Source of the DNA: Reyranella massiliensis 521
GTDB taxonomy: Bacteria > Pseudomonadota > Alphaproteobacteria > Reyranellales > Reyranellaceae
Length of the DNA stretch: 64,000 bases
Assembly: GCF_000312425.1 (NCBI RefSeq)
Contig: NZ_HE997181.1
Span: 5,441,788 to 5,505,787, forward strand
Direction: 5' to 3'
The position numbers and the translations under genes are program-made. Under the pieces are notes generated by a model. That model worked only from the letters and a program-made list of their open reading frames with translations. It was not told the DNA's origin and ran no database searches. The number at the start of each line of letters is the position of its first letter. The first letter of the stretch is position 1. Positions 8,943-17,415 of this stretch are shown here, piece by piece.

Positions 8943-9473
8943 CTGACCAAGGAACTGTGGGACGGCCATCCCTGCTGCGCCTTCACGGTGAGCAGGGAAT
9001 TCGCGACCCAGAATCCCAACACCTACCGCGCGCTGCTGAAGTCGATCATCGACGCGACGGCCTATGCGCACAAAGCGGAGAATCGGAAAGAGATCGCCAA
9101 GGCGATCGCGCCGGCGAACTACCTGAACCAGCCGGAGACGGTGCTGGAGCAGATCCTGACCGGGACCTACGCCGACGGGCTGGGGGGCGTGAAGAAGGAT
9201 GCGAACCGTATCGACTTCGATCCCTTCCCCTGGAACCAGTTCGCGGTCTGGATCATGACCCAGATGAAGCGCTGGGGTCAGCTCAAGGCCGATGTCGACT
9301 ATGCCAAGGTCGCGTCAGAGGTCTATCTGGCGACCGATACGGCGACGATGATGAAGGAGATGGGTCTCACCCCGCCCGATCCGTCGAACAAGACGATCGT
9401 GGTCATGGGCAAGCCGTTCGATGCCGCCAAGCCCGACGACTATATCGCGAGCTTTGCCATCCGCCGGAGCTAA
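8943..9473 (+). pseudogene. ABC transporter substrate-binding protein (NrtA/CmpA/TauA type), 5' part missing
   Basis: About 176 C-terminal codons remain, beginning near LTKELWDGHPCCAF. The HPCCAF segment and the following FATQNPNTYRALLKSI are characteristic of nitrate/cyanate/bicarbonate-type periplasmic binding proteins (COG0715). No signal peptide or N-terminal lobe precedes it; the same frame upstream is the antisense of the phage tape measure gene. The stop is three bases before the permease start, so this was the first gene of the operon. Without an export signal and half of the binding fold it should be non-functional. Confidence 0.8.
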
Positions 9474-9476
9474 GAG

Positions 9477-10331
9477 ATGGCAACCCTGAAGAACTCGCTC
9501 GGCCTGCGGGCGAGCCTGCTGTCGCTGCTGATCTTCGCGGCGATCCTAGGACTCTGGCAGATTGCCACCATGCCGACCGTGGCCAGCGGCCCGGCGGTCG
9601 ATCCCGAATATGCCAAGCTGGTCGGCAATGCCGCCGCGACCGGCAGCAAGTCCGCCATGCCGACGCCGGCCGACATCGCCGTCACGATCTGGGGGCATCT
9701 CACCGATCCTTTCTACGTGCGCGGCAGCAACGACAAGGGCATCGGCATCCAGCTCGCCTATTCGCTGGGCCGCGTGCTCCTGGGCTTCGGGCTGGCTGCG
9801 ATCATCGCGGTGCCGCTCGGCTTCCTGATCGGCATGTCGCCGCTGGTCTATCGCGCGCTCGATCCCTTCATCCAGATCCTGAAGCCGGTATCGCCGCTCG
9901 CCTGGATGCCGCTGGCCCTCTACACCATCAAGGACTCGGCGATCTCCTCGATCTTCGTGATCTTCATCTGCTCGGTCTGGCCGATGCTGATCAACACTGC
10001 CTTCGGCGTGGCGAGCGTGCGCAAGGAATGGCTGAACGTGGCGCGAACGCTCGAGGTCGGGCCGTTCCGCACGGCCTTCAAGGTGATCCTGCCGGCGGCG
10101 GCGCCGACCATCATGACCGGCATGCGCATCTCCGTCGGCATCGCCTGGCTGGTCATCGTGGCGGCCGAAATGCTCGTGGGGGGTACCGGCATCGGCTACT
10201 TCGTCTGGAACGAGTGGAACAACCTCTCGATTGCCAACATCGTAACCGCGATCCTGCTGATCGGCCTGGTCGGTCTCGCCCTCGACCAGGGCCTGGCGCG
10301 CATCACCAAGCTCGTCACCTATCCGGAGTAG
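9477..10331 (+). CDS. ABC transporter permease, nitrate/cyanate/sulfonate type (284 aa)
   Basis: The protein has an N-terminal membrane anchor at about residues 11-33 and then a MetI-like permease domain with five or so hydrophobic helices. The conserved cytoplasmic EAA-type loop is visible in VARTLEVGPFRTAFKVILPAAAPTIMTG. Its relatives are NrtB, CynB and SsuC. It starts four bases after the truncated binding-protein gene and is followed six bases later by the ATPase gene. With cyanase downstream, the likely cargo is cyanate, though nitrate or another small anion cannot be excluded. The gene looks intact but has lost its partner binding protein and probably the original promoter. Confidence 0.85.
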   Translation: MATLKNSLGLRASLLSLLIFAAILGLWQIATMPTVASGPAVDPEYAKLVGNAAATGSKSAMPTPADIAVTIWGHLTDPFYVRGSNDKGIGIQLAYSLGRVLLGFGLAAIIAVPLGFLIGMSPLVYRALDPFIQILKPVSPLAWMPLALYTIKDSAISSIFVIFICSVWPMLINTAFGVASVRKEWLNVARTLEVGPFRTAFKVILPAAAPTIMTGMRISVGIAWLVIVAAEMLVGGTGIGYFVWNEWNNLSIANIVTAILLIGLVGLALDQGLARITKLVTYPE

Positions 10332-10337
10332 GCCGTC

Positions 10338-11237
10338 ATGGACAATCGACCTCTCATCAGCGTCGAAGGCCTGGCGCGCCGCTTCGGCGACTCCGGCCAG
10401 CCTGCCGTATTCGAGAATATCTGGTTCGGCATCGACAAGGGCGAGTTCTGCTGTCTTATCGGGCATTCCGGCTGCGGCAAGACCACGATCCTGAACGTGC
10501 TGGCCGGCCTCGACAGCCCGAGCGGCGGCGCGGTCATCGTCGACAATCGCGAGATCGACGGGCCGAGCCTCGATCGCGCCGTGATCTTCCAGGGCCATGC
10601 GCTGCTGCCGTGGCTGACAGTGATGGGCAATATCTCCTTCGCGGTCTCCTCGCGCTGGCCCGCGTGGGGCCGCGCCAAGGTGCAGGAGCATGCGCGCCGC
10701 TTCATCGAGCTGGTTGGGCTGAAGGGTGCGGAGAACAAGCGGCCCTCGCAGCTCTCCGGCGGCATGAAGCAGCGCGTGGGTATTGCCCGTGCGCTCTCGA
10801 TCGAGCCCAAGATGCTGCTGATGGACGAACCGTTCAGCGCGCTCGACGCGCTGACGCGGGGCATGCTGCAGGACGAAGTGCTGCGAATCTGCGCAGATAC
10901 GCAGCAGACCGTGTTCATGATCACGCACGATGTCGACGAGGCGATCCTGCTCGCCGACAAGATCGTGCTAATGACCAACGGCCCCGGCGCCAAGATCGCC
11001 GAGATCGTGGTCAACACCATGCCGCGCAACGAGCGGCATCGGAACGACCTTCACCGGCATCCACAGTACTACGCGATCCGCAATCATCTCGTTGAGTTCC
11101 TGGTGAACCGCAGCCGCGCGTTCGACAAGGAGATCGCCGACGTTGGCTACGATCCGCGGCGACTGAAGCTGGTGAAGCCTGGCCTGTCGGCGGTCAATCC
11201 GCCGGCCGAAGTCGTGCCTCTTCGGCACACCCTCTGA
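10338..11237 (+). CDS. ABC transporter ATP-binding protein, nitrate/cyanate type (299 aa)
   Basis: Walker A is GHSGCGKTT at about residue 46, the signature is LSGGMKQRVGIARAL and Walker B is MLLMDEPFSALDA, followed by a His switch in MITHDVDEA. All are intact. The domain matches NrtD/CynD/SsuB ATPases. A C-terminal tail of about 60 residues is longer than in SsuB and is seen in NrtD-like proteins. The gene lies between the permease and cyanase genes, so it probably energises cyanate or nitrate uptake. No pairing anomaly is visible. Confidence 0.9.
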   Translation: MDNRPLISVEGLARRFGDSGQPAVFENIWFGIDKGEFCCLIGHSGCGKTTILNVLAGLDSPSGGAVIVDNREIDGPSLDRAVIFQGHALLPWLTVMGNISFAVSSRWPAWGRAKVQEHARRFIELVGLKGAENKRPSQLSGGMKQRVGIARALSIEPKMLLMDEPFSALDALTRGMLQDEVLRICADTQQTVFMITHDVDEAILLADKIVLMTNGPGAKIAEIVVNTMPRNERHRNDLHRHPQYYAIRNHLVEFLVNRSRAFDKEIADVGYDPRRLKLVKPGLSAVNPPAEVVPLRHTL

Positions 11238-11262
11238 TGGTTAATTGACACGGGAGAAGACA

Positions 11263-11709
11263 ATGAAGCGGGCAGAAGTCACCGAGAAGATCCTTTCGGC
11301 CAAGCGGCTGAAGGAACTCACCTGGGACGAGATCGCCAAGAAGATTGGCGGCGCTTCGAAGATCGTCGTCACCGCGGCCTGTATGGGCCAGATGAAGATG
11401 ACCAAGGAACAGGCAACCAAGGCCGGCAAGCTGTTAGGCTTGGGCAAGGAAGAAGTGCTGCTGCTGCAGGAAGTGCCGTATCGCGGATCGCTGCCGCAGA
11501 TCCCGCCCACCGATCCGCTGATCTACCGCTTCTACGAACTGGTGCAGGTCTACGGCACCACGTGGAAGGAGCTGATCCAGGAAGAGTTCGGCGACGGCAT
11601 CATGAGCGCCATCGACTTCGACATGACCATGGAGCGCCAGCCCGACCAGAAGGGCGACCGGGTGAAGATCGCCATGTCCGGCAAGTTCCTGGGCTACAAG
11701 ACGTACTGA
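11263..11709 (+). CDS. cynS: Cyanate hydratase (cyanase)
   Basis: This 148-residue protein is full length for cyanase and carries the catalytic triad Arg89, Glu92 and Ser115, equivalent to Arg96, Glu99 and Ser122 of the E. coli enzyme. It has the N-terminal helical domain and the C-terminal decamer-forming domain ending MSGKFLGYKTY. It converts cyanate and bicarbonate into ammonia and CO2. The start at 11263 follows GGGAGAAG at proper distance; an in-frame ATG-less extension to 11245 is less likely. Co-location with the ABC genes suggests cyanate detoxification or use as nitrogen source. A 13-bp stem follows the stop. Confidence 0.95.
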   Translation: MKRAEVTEKILSAKRLKELTWDEIAKKIGGASKIVVTAACMGQMKMTKEQATKAGKLLGLGKEEVLLLQEVPYRGSLPQIPPTDPLIYRFYELVQVYGTTWKELIQEEFGDGIMSAIDFDMTMERQPDQKGDRVKIAMSGKFLGYKTY

Positions 11710-11716
11710 CGGTGTT

Positions 11717-11751
11717 ATTTGTCATCCTGGGCGATGCTCAGGATGACAAAT
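11717..11751. terminator. Perfect 13-bp inverted repeat between convergent genes
   Basis: ATTTGTCATCCTG at 11717-11729 is repeated inverted at 11739-11751 with a nine-base loop. It lies between the convergent stops of cynS (11709) and the hydantoinase B gene (11753), so it can serve as a bidirectional terminator. The GTCATCCTG core also resembles dispersed palindromes common in alphaproteobacterial genomes. It may therefore be a REP-like element reused as a terminator. Confidence 0.6.
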
Positions 11752-11752
11752 T

Positions 11753-13420
11753 CTATTCTGCCGCCAGCTTCCGCGCCGCCCTCGGGTCGCGCGTGAGCAG
11801 GCCGTCGGCGAGGTCGCGCTCGATCAGGGCGTCGGGGCGTTCGGCGATGCGACCGAAGCCGCCGCCGCCGCCCACGAACATCTCGACGATGTCGCCTTTG
11901 CCGAGATCGACGGCGGCCTTGCTGCGCAATTCTTCGGTGGTGCCGTTGGCGCGGAAGATGCGGCAGTAGCCGCGCTGGCCGGGCTCGCCACCCTGCAGGC
12001 CCTCCGGGGCGAGGCGGAAGCGGTCGGAGTAGATGGCGAGCTGCACGTCGTCGCGCAGGATCTCGCAGCGGCGCGTGAAGCCTGCGCCCCCGCGCCGTGC
12101 GCCCAGGCCAAACGAGTCGGGCGCCAGCTCGTAGCCGACGATGCGGAAGAAATCGTAGTCGATGTCGAGCGATTCGACCGGCGCGTTGGAGCAGTTGCTG
12201 AGCGGTGAATCGACGGCATCGCAGCCATCGGTTTCCTTGGAAGCGCCGTAGCCGCCGCCGAAGATTTCCAAGTAGACGCTGTAGCCTCTCTCGCCGAGAT
12301 GGCTGAGGCAGAATGCCGTCGTGCAGTCGAAGCCTGTGGCGATCACCTTGTCGGGCAGAGCCTGTGCCATCGCTTTCATCACCGCGTTGAACACGCGATA
12401 GGCCGGGATCATGCGCGCGCGCACCGGCGCCGGCGGCCGCGGGTTCAGCAGCGAGCCGTAAGGCACCTTGATGCTGATTGGCCGAGCCATACCCTCGTTG
12501 TACGGAATGTCCGGGCTGGTCAGCACCGACTTGACGCAGGAGAGCGCTGCCGAGAGCGTGCTCGAATAGGGGCAGTTGAGGTTGCGCTTCACCTGCGGAC
12601 AGGTGCCCTCGAAGTCGATCTCGACCGAGTCCTCGGTGATGGTGACCTTGGCTTTCACCACCAGCGGATCGTCGGTCAGACCATCGTCGTCGACGGCATC
12701 CTCGCCATAGAAGGTGCCTTTGGGCGCCTGGGCGATGGCGGCGCGCACGCGGCGCTCGGAATAATCCTGCATCTCCTTCATCGCCGCTTCGACCTTGGCG
12801 GTGCCGTAGCGCTCGCAGAGCTGCTTGACCCGCAGCACGCCGATGGCGTTGGCGGCGAACTGGGCATTGAAGTCGCCGATCGTGAGGTCGGGCACGCGCA
12901 CGTTGGCGGTGACAAGGCGCTCGAACGAACCGCCGTTCCAGTCGCGTTCGAAACTGTACTTCGAGGGCGGGAAGCGCAGCCCCTCCTGGTAGACGTCGGA
13001 GGCGTGGATGTTGAGGCCGGGCGCGCCGCCGCCGAGATCGAGATGGTGCGCCACCGAAGCGCCGAAGCCCACGACCCGGCCGCCGACGAAGATCGGCGTG
13101 AAGATGAAGACGTCGGGAATGTGCTGGCCGCCCTCGAAGGGGTCGTTGTTGATCAGGAAGTCGCCTTCCTGGAGCGTCTCGACCGGGTGGCGTTTCAGGC
13201 AGGCACGCAGGGTCTCGCCGATGGGTCCCAACTGCATGGGAATCAGCTCGGCCTGGGCGACGGTGTTGCCATAGCGATCCATGAGACCTGCGGACCCGTC
13301 GCGGGCTTCGCGCAGGATGGTCGAGTAGGCGGAGCGGATCAGCTTGACGCCCATCTCGCGGGCGCCGGCGATCAGTGCCTGGCTGATGACGGCATAGTCG
13401 ATTGGACCCAGCTGGCTCAT
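11753..13420 (-). CDS. hyuB: Hydantoinase B / oxoprolinase family protein (555 aa)
   Basis: The protein begins MSQLGPIDYAVISQALIAGA and shows the family pattern of N-methylhydantoinase subunit B. It includes the block INNDPFEGGQHIPDVFIFTPIF, an HLDLGG segment and the C-terminal VGGGGGFG motif. Its length (555) is usual for HyuB. Partnered with HyuA encoded 15 bases upstream, it would form an ATP-dependent amidohydrolase acting on hydantoins, 5-oxoproline, acetone-type carboxylation substrates or related cyclic amides. The true substrate cannot be read from the sequence. Both genes are on the minus strand in A-B order. Confidence 0.9.
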   Translation of the reverse strand: MSQLGPIDYAVISQALIAGAREMGVKLIRSAYSTILREARDGSAGLMDRYGNTVAQAELIPMQLGPIGETLRACLKRHPVETLQEGDFLINNDPFEGGQHIPDVFIFTPIFVGGRVVGFGASVAHHLDLGGGAPGLNIHASDVYQEGLRFPPSKYSFERDWNGGSFERLVTANVRVPDLTIGDFNAQFAANAIGVLRVKQLCERYGTAKVEAAMKEMQDYSERRVRAAIAQAPKGTFYGEDAVDDDGLTDDPLVVKAKVTITEDSVEIDFEGTCPQVKRNLNCPYSSTLSAALSCVKSVLTSPDIPYNEGMARPISIKVPYGSLLNPRPPAPVRARMIPAYRVFNAVMKAMAQALPDKVIATGFDCTTAFCLSHLGERGYSVYLEIFGGGYGASKETDGCDAVDSPLSNCSNAPVESLDIDYDFFRIVGYELAPDSFGLGARRGGAGFTRRCEILRDDVQLAIYSDRFRLAPEGLQGGEPGQRGYCRIFRANGTTEELRSKAAVDLGKGDIVEMFVGGGGGFGRIAERPDALIERDLADGLLTRDPRAARKLAAE

Positions 13421-13435
13421 GACGCTCTCCGTCCC

Positions 13436-15448
13436 TCAGGATTTGCGCAGGATCAGATTATCGTGATCGTCGAGCTCTGCATGCCAGCCCGGTGGCAGCC
13501 AACTCGTGGCCGTATGGCCTTCGATGACCGCCGGCCCGACGATCTTCTGGCCTGTCGTCATCGCTTCGGCGGTGTGGCGCGCACAGTCGAGCCACGCCTC
13601 GCCGTGGAAGATCTTCGCCTGCTCGGGGGGCCGCGCCGCCAGCTTCTCGCGGTCGAGCTTGGGGGCGCCACCGATCGGCAGGGTCGCGCCGACACGCAGG
13701 GTCACGATCTCCACCGGCCGGTCGAGCGTGGCGCCATGCATGAAAGTGCGGTGATGGGCATCGGCAAACAGTTCGGCGAGATAGGCCGCGTCGAGCGAGC
13801 CGAGGCGGTCGGCGGGAATCTCGACGCCGACCTCGAAGGCCTGGCCGACGAAGCGCATGTCGAGCGTGTGCGTGTAGTCGAGGTCGCCTGGCAGCTTCAT
13901 GTCGACGAACTGCGCTGCAAGCCTCTGGCGCATCTCGTCGAAGATGCGGCCGGCTTCCTTCGCCGCGGCATCGTCGAGTTTCATCTTGCGCGTGACGGCG
14001 TCGAACTTGGTGTAGTCGGAAGCGACCAGCCCATAGGCCGAGATCACGCCAGCGTTGGGCGGCACGACGATGGTCGAGATGCCGAGTTCTTCGGCAATTC
14101 GGGCGGCATGCAGCGGTCCTGCGCCGCCGAACGGGACCAGTGCATAGTCGCGCGGATCGCGGCCGCGCTCGGTCGAAACGAGCTGGATGGCACGCACGAT
14201 GTTGGCGTCGGCGAGTTGCAGCGCCGAGGATGCTGCCTGTTCCACGGTGAGCCCAAAGCGCTGCGCCATCGGCTCGAAGGCGCGACGAGCGGCATCGCTG
14301 TCGAGCGTCATGCGGCCGCCCAGGAAGGCGGCGGGCCGGATCGTGCCGATCACGACATGGGCGTCGGTCGTGGCGGGCTCCGTGCCGCCGCGGCCGTAGC
14401 AGGCAGGGCCGGGATCTGCGCCAGCGCTTTGCGGGCCCACGCGCAACATGCCGCCGTCATCGACCCAGGCGATCGAACCGCCGCCCGCGCCCACCGACAC
14501 GATATCCAGCACCGGCGTGCGGATCGGCAGCCCGTCGATCTCGGTCTCCGAGGCGAGCGACGGACGGCCGTCCTGCACCAGGCAGACATCGGTCGAGGTG
14601 CCGCCCATGTCGAAGGTGATCAGGTCCTTGAAGCCGGAGCGCGCAGCCTGCCGTGTGGCGCCGACGACGCCGGCAGCCGGGCCGGAGTACAGCGCGGTGA
14701 TGGCGCTCTGGCGCATGGCGTCGGCAGGCAGGCGGCCGCCGTTGGATTGCATCACCGTGAAGCGGCCCTGGAAGCCCGATTCCGACAGCTTGCTCTCGAA
14801 ACGGTGCAGATAGCCGTCGATCACCGGCTGGACGTAAGCCGAGAGCAGCGTCGTCGAGGCGCGCTCGAATTCGCGGAACTCGCGCGCCACCTGGTGGCTG
14901 CACGTGACGAGCACGCCGGGCAGCGCGGCGCCGATCATCGCGGCGAGCTGCTTCTCATGGTCGGGATTGGCGTAGGCATTGAGAAGGCAGATCGCTACGG
15001 CGCGATAGCCCCCGTCCTTGAGTGCCGGGATCAGCTCGGCCGAAACCTTCGCTTCATCGAGCGGCGTCTCAACGGTGCCGTCGGCGCGCAGGCGCTCCGG
15101 TGCCTCGAAGCAATCCTTGCGGCGCACAGGCGGCGCGGGCTTGGCATAGAAGAGATCGTAGATGTTGCGCCGGTCGTGGCGCTGCATGAACAGGAGATCG
15201 CGGAAACCCGCCGTCGCGACGAAGGCGACCGATGCGCCCTTGCGCTCCAGCACGGCATTGGTGGCGACGGTCGAGCCGTGGCCGAGATCCTCGATGCCGG
15301 CGAGATCGATGCCCGAAGCGGTGAGGGCCGCGAAGGCGCCGATGTCGGGCGACTTCGGTGTGCTTGGCACCTTGGTGACGACAACCCTGCCGCCTTCGAC
15401 GGCAACCAGATCCGTGAACGTGCCTCCGACCTCAACCCCGACTCTCAT
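13436..15448 (-). CDS. hyuA: Hydantoinase A / oxoprolinase family protein (670 aa)
   Basis: The N-terminus VGVEVGGTFTDLVAVEG is the actin-like ATP-binding signature of the HyuA family, and ITFDMGGTSTDVCLVQDG and DIVSVGAGGGSIAW are the second and third phosphate-binding motifs. At 670 residues it is a stand-alone A subunit rather than the fused oxoprolinase of about 1,200 residues. It is thought to phosphorylate the substrate before ring opening by subunit B. It is transcribed together with hyuB. No adjacent racemase, carbamoylase or transporter helps to fix the substrate. Confidence 0.9.
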   Translation of the reverse strand: MRVGVEVGGTFTDLVAVEGGRVVVTKVPSTPKSPDIGAFAALTASGIDLAGIEDLGHGSTVATNAVLERKGASVAFVATAGFRDLLFMQRHDRRNIYDLFYAKPAPPVRRKDCFEAPERLRADGTVETPLDEAKVSAELIPALKDGGYRAVAICLLNAYANPDHEKQLAAMIGAALPGVLVTCSHQVAREFREFERASTTLLSAYVQPVIDGYLHRFESKLSESGFQGRFTVMQSNGGRLPADAMRQSAITALYSGPAAGVVGATRQAARSGFKDLITFDMGGTSTDVCLVQDGRPSLASETEIDGLPIRTPVLDIVSVGAGGGSIAWVDDGGMLRVGPQSAGADPGPACYGRGGTEPATTDAHVVIGTIRPAAFLGGRMTLDSDAARRAFEPMAQRFGLTVEQAASSALQLADANIVRAIQLVSTERGRDPRDYALVPFGGAGPLHAARIAEELGISTIVVPPNAGVISAYGLVASDYTKFDAVTRKMKLDDAAAKEAGRIFDEMRQRLAAQFVDMKLPGDLDYTHTLDMRFVGQAFEVGVEIPADRLGSLDAAYLAELFADAHHRTFMHGATLDRPVEIVTLRVGATLPIGGAPKLDREKLAARPPEQAKIFHGEAWLDCARHTAEAMTTGQKIVGPAVIEGHTATSWLPPGWHAELDDHDNLILRKS

Positions 15449-15532
15449 TCTTGCGGCCTCCCTGCGCGATGCTAGGGCGGTTTTGGAGTCTGGGCCAGAT
15501 GCGTGATCCCTCGATACGTCCGGTGTCGGACG

Positions 15533-15784
15533 TCAGCGCCCCTCCAGCTTCGTCTGCAGCTCGGCGATCTGCTTCTTGAGCTCTTCGTTCTCTTCGCGGG
15601 CCTTCGCAGCCATTGCCTTCACGGCATCGAATTCGTCGCGCCGCGGAATATCCATGCCGTCCAGGATCTTGGCGATCTGATCGCGCACGCGCGCCTCGAC
15701 CTCGTCCTTCATGCCGGTCAGCGCGCCCATGGCGCCGTTGGCTACCTTGGTGAGGTCGTCGATGAAGGGATTGCGGGTTTGCAT
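15533..15784 (-). CDS. ubiK: UbiK / BMFP family accessory protein (83 aa)
   Basis: The small protein begins MQTRNPFIDDLTKVANGAMG and ends with a strong C-terminal coiled coil (EENEELKKQIAELQTKLEGR), the classic layout of the BMFP/YqiC family. In enterobacteria UbiK assists the Ubi complex in aerobic ubiquinone synthesis and binds membranes. It is encoded alone between the hydantoinase genes and a divergent enoyl-CoA hydratase gene. The function is transferred from the family. Confidence 0.85.
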   Translation of the reverse strand: MQTRNPFIDDLTKVANGAMGALTGMKDEVEARVRDQIAKILDGMDIPRRDEFDAVKAMAAKAREENEELKKQIAELQTKLEGR

Positions 15785-15880
15785 GGTCTCGCTCCTTAGC
15801 GGTTCCTCTGGAGCCTGACTCCTGATGCGTCAAGTATGGGCGGCTGGTAGCATTGCGCGCAAGAAGGACCGGAGGACGCC

Positions 15881-16615
15881 GTGAGTTTGGTAAAAGTCGA
15901 ATCGAGCGAAGGTATCACCACGATCACGATGACGCGGGCGGAGAAGCGCAATGCCTTGTCGCAGGCGCTGTGTGACCAACTCTACGACGCCTATCGCGCT
16001 TTCGAGGCCGGCAGCGATCATGTGGCGATCCTCCAGGCCGAAGGGCCGGCCTTCTGCGTCGGCGCCGACCTAAAGGAACCGCCGGCGGCCATGTGGAAGG
16101 CCGTGCCGCATGTCAGCCATCACCTCACCAAGCCGGTGATCGCGGCGACCCAGGGCTGGGTGATCGGTGGCGCGATCTGCATGGTGATGACCTGCGATCT
16201 CATGGTGTCGGCCGATACCACCAAGTTCATGTACCCTGAAGCCAAGGTCGGCGTGTTCGGTGGCCTGATGCCCGGCATCGTGTCGCGCATGCCGCACAAG
16301 CTCGCCATGGAACTGCTGCTGCTCGGCGAAGAGATATCGGTGCAGCGTGCCTACGACGTCGGCTTCGTCAATCGCGTGGTGCCGCTCGGGGAGGAGCGCA
16401 AGGAAGCGCGGCGCATGGCCAAGGTGATCGCCGACTCCGCACCGCTGGTCATTCGCACGTTGCGCGACTTCGCCAACCAGACCCTGCCGCGTGGACCGGC
16501 AGAGATCTTCGTGCCGGAGCGTTACAAACTGGAGCAGATCGCCAATTCCGAGGATCGCAAGGAAGGGGCGGCTGCGTTCCGTGAGAAGCGGGAACCCAAG
16601 TTCAAAGGACGGTAG
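15881..16615 (+). CDS. Enoyl-CoA hydratase/isomerase family protein (244 aa)
   Basis: A GTG start at 15881 follows GGAGGA at five bases' distance. The crotonase fold is indicated by the N-terminal TMTRAEKRNALSQ, the CoA-binding FCVGADLKE (oxyanion hole) and the region VIGGAICMVMTCDLMVSAD. In the second oxyanion motif, glycines are kept. Neither of the two catalytic glutamates of classical hydratases is obvious, so it may be an isomerase, hydrolase or decarboxylase of the superfamily. It stands two bases before proC, and the two are probably cotranscribed. The substrate is unknown. Confidence 0.85.
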   Translation: MSLVKVESSEGITTITMTRAEKRNALSQALCDQLYDAYRAFEAGSDHVAILQAEGPAFCVGADLKEPPAAMWKAVPHVSHHLTKPVIAATQGWVIGGAICMVMTCDLMVSADTTKFMYPEAKVGVFGGLMPGIVSRMPHKLAMELLLLGEEISVQRAYDVGFVNRVVPLGEERKEARRMAKVIADSAPLVIRTLRDFANQTLPRGPAEIFVPERYKLEQIANSEDRKEGAAAFREKREPKFKGR

Positions 16616-16617
16616 AG

Positions 16618-17415
16618 ATGGGCAAGCTGCTGCTGGTCGGATGCGGCAAGATGGGCGGCGCCATGCTGGACGGCTGGCTGGCGCGCGGCCTCAAGGCATC
16701 GGATGTCGTCGTGGCCGAGCCGGTCGAGGCCATCCGGCCGAAGCATGCCGGCCTGCGCCTCGTCTCTTCGTCGAGCGAGGTTTCCGAGGCCCCGGAAATC
16801 GTCGTGCTGGCGGTGAAGCCGCAGGCGATGGAAGCGACGCTTACCGACCTGAAGCGGTTTGCCGAACAAGGGTCGGTGTTCCTCTCGATCGCGGCCGGCA
16901 AGACGCTGGGCTATTTCGCGAACCATCTCGGGGCGGCAGCCAAGGTCGTCCGTTCCATGCCCAACACCCCGGCGGCTGTTCGCCAGGGCATCACCGTCGC
17001 GACGGCGGCAGCCGGCGTCTCGGCCGCCGAGAAGAAGCGCTGCCACGAACTGCTCGAAGCGGTGGGCGGCGTGCTCTGGGTCGACGACGAGGCGCTGATG
17101 GATCCGGTCACGGCGCTCTCGGGCAGCGGCCCGGCCTATGTCTTCCTACTGGTCGAGGCGATGGCGGCGGCGGGCGCCAAGCTCGGCCTGACGCCGGACA
17201 TGGCCATGCAGCTTGCCCGCGCCACGGTGGCCGGCAGCGGCGAATTGCTGAAGCAGTCGAGTGAACCGGCGGCGCAGTTGCGCGTTAACGTCACCAGTCC
17301 GGGCGGTACCACCGCCGAAGCCTTGAAGGTCCTGATGGCAGACGACGGTATCCAGCCTGTCTTTGACAAGGCGCTCGCCGCGGCCTCGCGTCGTTCGAAG
17401 GAACTTGCGGGATGA
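16618..17415 (+). CDS. proC: Pyrroline-5-carboxylate reductase
   Basis: The N-terminus LLLVGCGKMGGAMLDGW is the Rossmann dinucleotide-binding motif. VVRSMPNTPAAVRQGITV and the C-terminal block ALSGSGPAYVFLLVEAM with VTSPGGTTAEAL are the ProC signatures. It reduces 1-pyrroline-5-carboxylate to proline with NAD(P)H in the cytoplasm. The length (265) is typical. It overlaps the downstream TetR-type gene in an ATGA junction, so the two are translationally coupled. Confidence 0.93.
   Translation: MGKLLLVGCGKMGGAMLDGWLARGLKASDVVVAEPVEAIRPKHAGLRLVSSSSEVSEAPEIVVLAVKPQAMEATLTDLKRFAEQGSVFLSIAAGKTLGYFANHLGAAAKVVRSMPNTPAAVRQGITVATAAAGVSAAEKKRCHELLEAVGGVLWVDDEALMDPVTALSGSGPAYVFLLVEAMAAAGAKLGLTPDMAMQLARATVAGSGELLKQSSEPAAQLRVNVTSPGGTTAEALKVLMADDGIQPVFDKALAAASRRSKELAG

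Noticed and set aside
8768..11095. Open frame of 775 codons across the transporter genes
   Set aside because: It runs out of frame through the binding-protein fragment, permease and ATPase genes and has no motif; it is a GC-rich shadow.
12299..15475. Open frame of about 1,058 codons on the plus strand
   Set aside because: It is antisense to hyuB and hyuA; its composition is Arg/Gly/Ala-rich with no recognisable domain and the minus-strand genes have full-length family matches.
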